NCBI RefSeq assembly: GCF_014652215.1
Contig: NZ_BMYJ01000001.1
Span: 186,001 to 250,000, forward strand
Direction: 5' to 3'
Source: Neogemmobacter tilapiae
Lineage (GTDB): Bacteria > Pseudomonadota > Alphaproteobacteria > Rhodobacterales > Rhodobacteraceae
DNA: 64,000 nucleotides
Positions 62,467 through 64,000 of this stretch are shown in pieces (position 1 is the first letter of the stretch; the number at the start of each line of letters is the position of its first letter). A program made the position numbers and the translations under genes. The notes under the pieces are model-generated. The model was not told the DNA's origin, did no database searches, and saw nothing but the letters and a program-made list of their open reading frames with translations.

Positions 62467-63690
62467 TTAAGCCGCCCCTTCGGCGCGATTCAGCGCACAA
62501 TGGCCCCAAAGTGCATCCAAAGCGTTCACCAATTCATTGATCAGACGCACATCATGCTGCGGCGAGGGCGTGAAACGCAGGCGTTCCGTTCCGCGCGGCA
62601 CGGTGGGGAAATTGATCGGCTGCACATAGATGCCGAAACGATCCAGCAGCATGTCGGACAGCATCTTGCAGTGCACCGGATCGCCGATATGCACCGGCAC
62701 GATATGGGTGCCGTGATCATCCACCGGCATCCCCAGCGCCCGCAGCCGCATTTTGAGCAGTTTGGCATGGGCCTGCTGGGCATCGCGCAGATGCTGCGCG
62801 CCCTTCACAATCCGCACCGATTCTGCTGCGCCTGCCGCAATGGCCGGCGGGATCGAGGTGGTAAAGATAAAGCCCGGCGCATAGGACCGGATGGCATCGA
62901 CCATCTTGGCGCTGGCCGCGATGTACCCCCCCATCACGCCAAAGGCCTTGGCCAGCGTCGCATTGATGATGTCGATGCGCCCCATCAGCCCATCGCGTTC
63001 CGCCACCCCTGCCCCACGCGGACCATACATGCCCACAGCGTGAACCTCGTCGATATAGGTCAGCGCGCCAAATTCTTCGGCCAGTTCAACAATCTGCCGG
63101 ATGGGGGCAATGTCGCCATCCATCGAATAGATCGATTCAAAGGCAATCAGCTTGGGCGCCGCCGGATCATCGGCCGCCATCAGCGCGCGCAGATGGGCCA
63201 CATCATTGTGCCGGAAGATGCGCTTTTCGCCGCCACCGCGCCGGATACCTTCGATCATCGAGGCATGGTTCAAGGCGTCGGAATAAATGATCAACCCTGG
63301 GAACAGTTTTGGCAGGGTTGAAAGCGTGGCATCATTGGCGACAAAGGCGCTGGTAAAGACCAAGGCCGCCTCTTTGCCATGCAGATCGGCCAATTCCTGT
63401 TCCAGCGCGCGGTGGTGCAGCGTGGTGCCGGAAATGTTGCGCGTGCCGCCGGAACCTGCCCCGGCCGCATCAAGCGCATCTTTCATCGCGGCCAGAACCT
63501 GCGGATGCTGGCCCATGCCCAGATAGTCATTGCCGCACCAGACGGTGATCTCTTGCAGGCTGCCGTCGGGACGGCGGCGCGTGGCACGCGGGAAATGGCC
63601 CTGATGCCGTTCGATATCAATGAATGTCCGATAACGCCCTTCGTCATGCAGACGGTTCAGGGCGGCATCAAGGGCATTGTCAAAGTGCAT
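62467..63690 (-). CDS. hemA: 5-aminolevulinate synthase (glycine C4 pathway)
   Basis: 407-residue PLP enzyme that condenses glycine and succinyl-CoA to 5-aminolevulinate, the start of heme and bacteriochlorophyll synthesis in alphaproteobacteria. The PLP lysine is K248 ([12 protein letters not shown]), matching K248 of the Rhodobacter capsulatus enzyme; DEVHAVG follows at 214-220 and STGGTRN-type [12 protein letters not shown] at 79-90. ATG 63690 follows GGGAGAGAC. An FNR-type box lies 72 bases upstream, in keeping with oxygen control of tetrapyrrole synthesis. Confidence 0.97.
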   Translation of the reverse strand: MHFDNALDAALNRLHDEGRYRTFIDIERHQGHFPRATRRRPDGSLQEITVWCGNDYLGMGQHPQVLAAMKDALDAAGAGSGGTRNISGTTLHHRALEQELADLHGKEAALVFTSAFVANDATLSTLPKLFPGLIIYSDALNHASMIEGIRRGGGEKRIFRHNDVAHLRALMAADDPAAPKLIAFESIYSMDGDIAPIRQIVELAEEFGALTYIDEVHAVGMYGPRGAGVAERDGLMGRIDIINATLAKAFGVMGGYIAASAKMVDAIRSYAPGFIFTTSIPPAIAAGAAESVRIVKGAQHLRDAQQAHAKLLKMRLRALGMPVDDHGTHIVPVHIGDPVHCKMLSDMLLDRFGIYVQPINFPTVPRGTERLRFTPSPQHDVRLINELVNALDALWGHCALNRAEGAA

Positions 63691-63761
63691 CAGTCTCTCC
63701 CATCGGTCGGCTTGCCTTGCGGCTGGCGTCCTCGGTCTGCCACATGCCCTTGGCATCCACC

Positions 63762-63775
63762 TTGACCTGGGTCAA
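63762..63775. promoter_or_regulatory. FNR/FnrL-type box upstream of hemA
   Basis: TTGACCTGGGTCAA is a perfect inverted repeat TTGAC-N4-GTCAA that matches the FNR-type consensus (TTGAT-N4-ATCAA) at all but the innermost base of each arm. It is 72 bases upstream of the hemA start codon. FnrL regulates hemA in Rhodobacter sphaeroides, so this is likely the equivalent site. Confidence 0.75.
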
Positions 63776-63946
63776 GTCCAAAGGCCGGATTTCCGACCTT
63801 TGGCCCGGCGGCCAATGCCCGGATTTCCCTGATATTACGCCTGATCTGCCGCTGCTGCATGGCAGGCTTGCGTCTCTTCACCCCAATGTGATCCCTTCCC
63901 CCGTCTTGGGTCGCCTGCTAGCCTGCGGCAAACGATAGGAGCGCCC

Positions 63947-64000
63947 ATGGACCTGAACCCCATTCTTTCCCGCGTCGATGCCGATTTGCCCGCCGCGATG
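63947..64000 (+). CDS. N-terminus of a gene cut by the window edge, possibly M20 dipeptidase
   Basis: Eighteen codons from ATG 63947, after AGGAGC at 63938-63943: MDLNPILSRVDADLPAAM. M20-family dipeptidases in Rhodobacteraceae start with similar sequence, but this is too short to identify. It is divergent from hemA. Confidence 0.5.
   Translation, partial: MDLNPILSRVDADLPAAM

Noticed and set aside
1-64000. tRNA, rRNA, CRISPR arrays and insertion sequences
   Set aside because: I looked through the intergenic regions for tRNA-like arms, regular repeats with spacers, and transposase genes or terminal inverted repeats and saw none.

Overview
The window is about 64 kb of chromosome from a GC-rich alphaproteobacterium, almost certainly a member of the Rhodobacteraceae (Rhodobacter-like). 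The evidence is a glycine-dependent 5-aminolevulinate synthase (hemA) with an FNR-type box upstream, a ctaC-ctaB-small protein-ctaG-ctaE cytochrome oxidase cluster with no subunit I gene, a DksA with one cysteine, a plsX-rpmF-yceD block, and an Entner-Doudoroff edd-eda pair. The genes are packed tightly, with many ATGA or TGATG overlaps. I see no prophage, insertion sequence, CRISPR array, rRNA or tRNA. This is core chromosome with a few unusual proteins and intergenic structures.

Layout. 1-5.2 kb: plsX, rpmF and yceD (minus), then bamE, an OlsB-like acyltransferase and a Uup-type ABC-F ATPase (plus). 5.2-10.9 kb: a secreted protein, a lipoprotein, a ZevAB/NicO-type metal export or uptake pair, a LuxR-type regulator fused to an apparently inactive alpha/beta-hydrolase domain, and a glutathione transferase. 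10.9-16.2 kb: a minus-strand run (44-aa membrane protein, 513-aa secreted protein, xerD, CBS/CorC protein) divergent from aroK-aroB. 16.2-23.1 kb: gph, rpe, icd, a protein with 40 consecutive glycines, YitT, typA and a DHFR-like reductase. 23.5-27.1 kb: an orphan Roadblock/LC7 protein, then mtnP, an SDR-DoxX fusion, a DUF2269 protein and apt. Here mtnP and apt recycle methylthioadenosine to AMP. A three-hairpin intergenic element follows apt. 27.3-36 kb: a small membrane protein, a DUF2927 lipoprotein, an acetyltransferase, dksA, an FAD monooxygenase, erpA, a dGTPase-like protein, a GlcD-like dehydrogenase and tldD.

36-40.5 kb: cytochrome c oxidase subunits II and III with heme O synthase, the Cox11-type copper chaperone and Surf1. 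40.5-46.2 kb: thrC, an M16 peptidase, an acetyltransferase, an M48 protease, a PIN protein and an RlmI-like methyltransferase. 46.3-48.9 kb: edd-eda behind a perfect LacI-type palindrome. 48.9-52.2 kb: folB-folP-glmM, with FolB carrying a second domain. 52.3-57.1 kb: a SleB-type cell-wall hydrolase, a pyruvate phosphate dikinase-like protein with a divergent nucleotide-binding half, a DUF1499 protein and agmatinase. 57.4-64 kb: a small secreted protein, a divergent MFS/LysR pair, ispG, a RodZ-like protein, hemA, and the first 18 codons of a gene that runs off the right edge.

The items most worth following up are the LuxR-pseudohydrolase fusion, the three-hairpin RNA candidate after apt, the PPDK-like protein, the FolB fusion, the mtnP-apt operon with two membrane genes inside it, and the polyglycine protein. 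All functional assignments come from reading motifs by eye; no database search was run.
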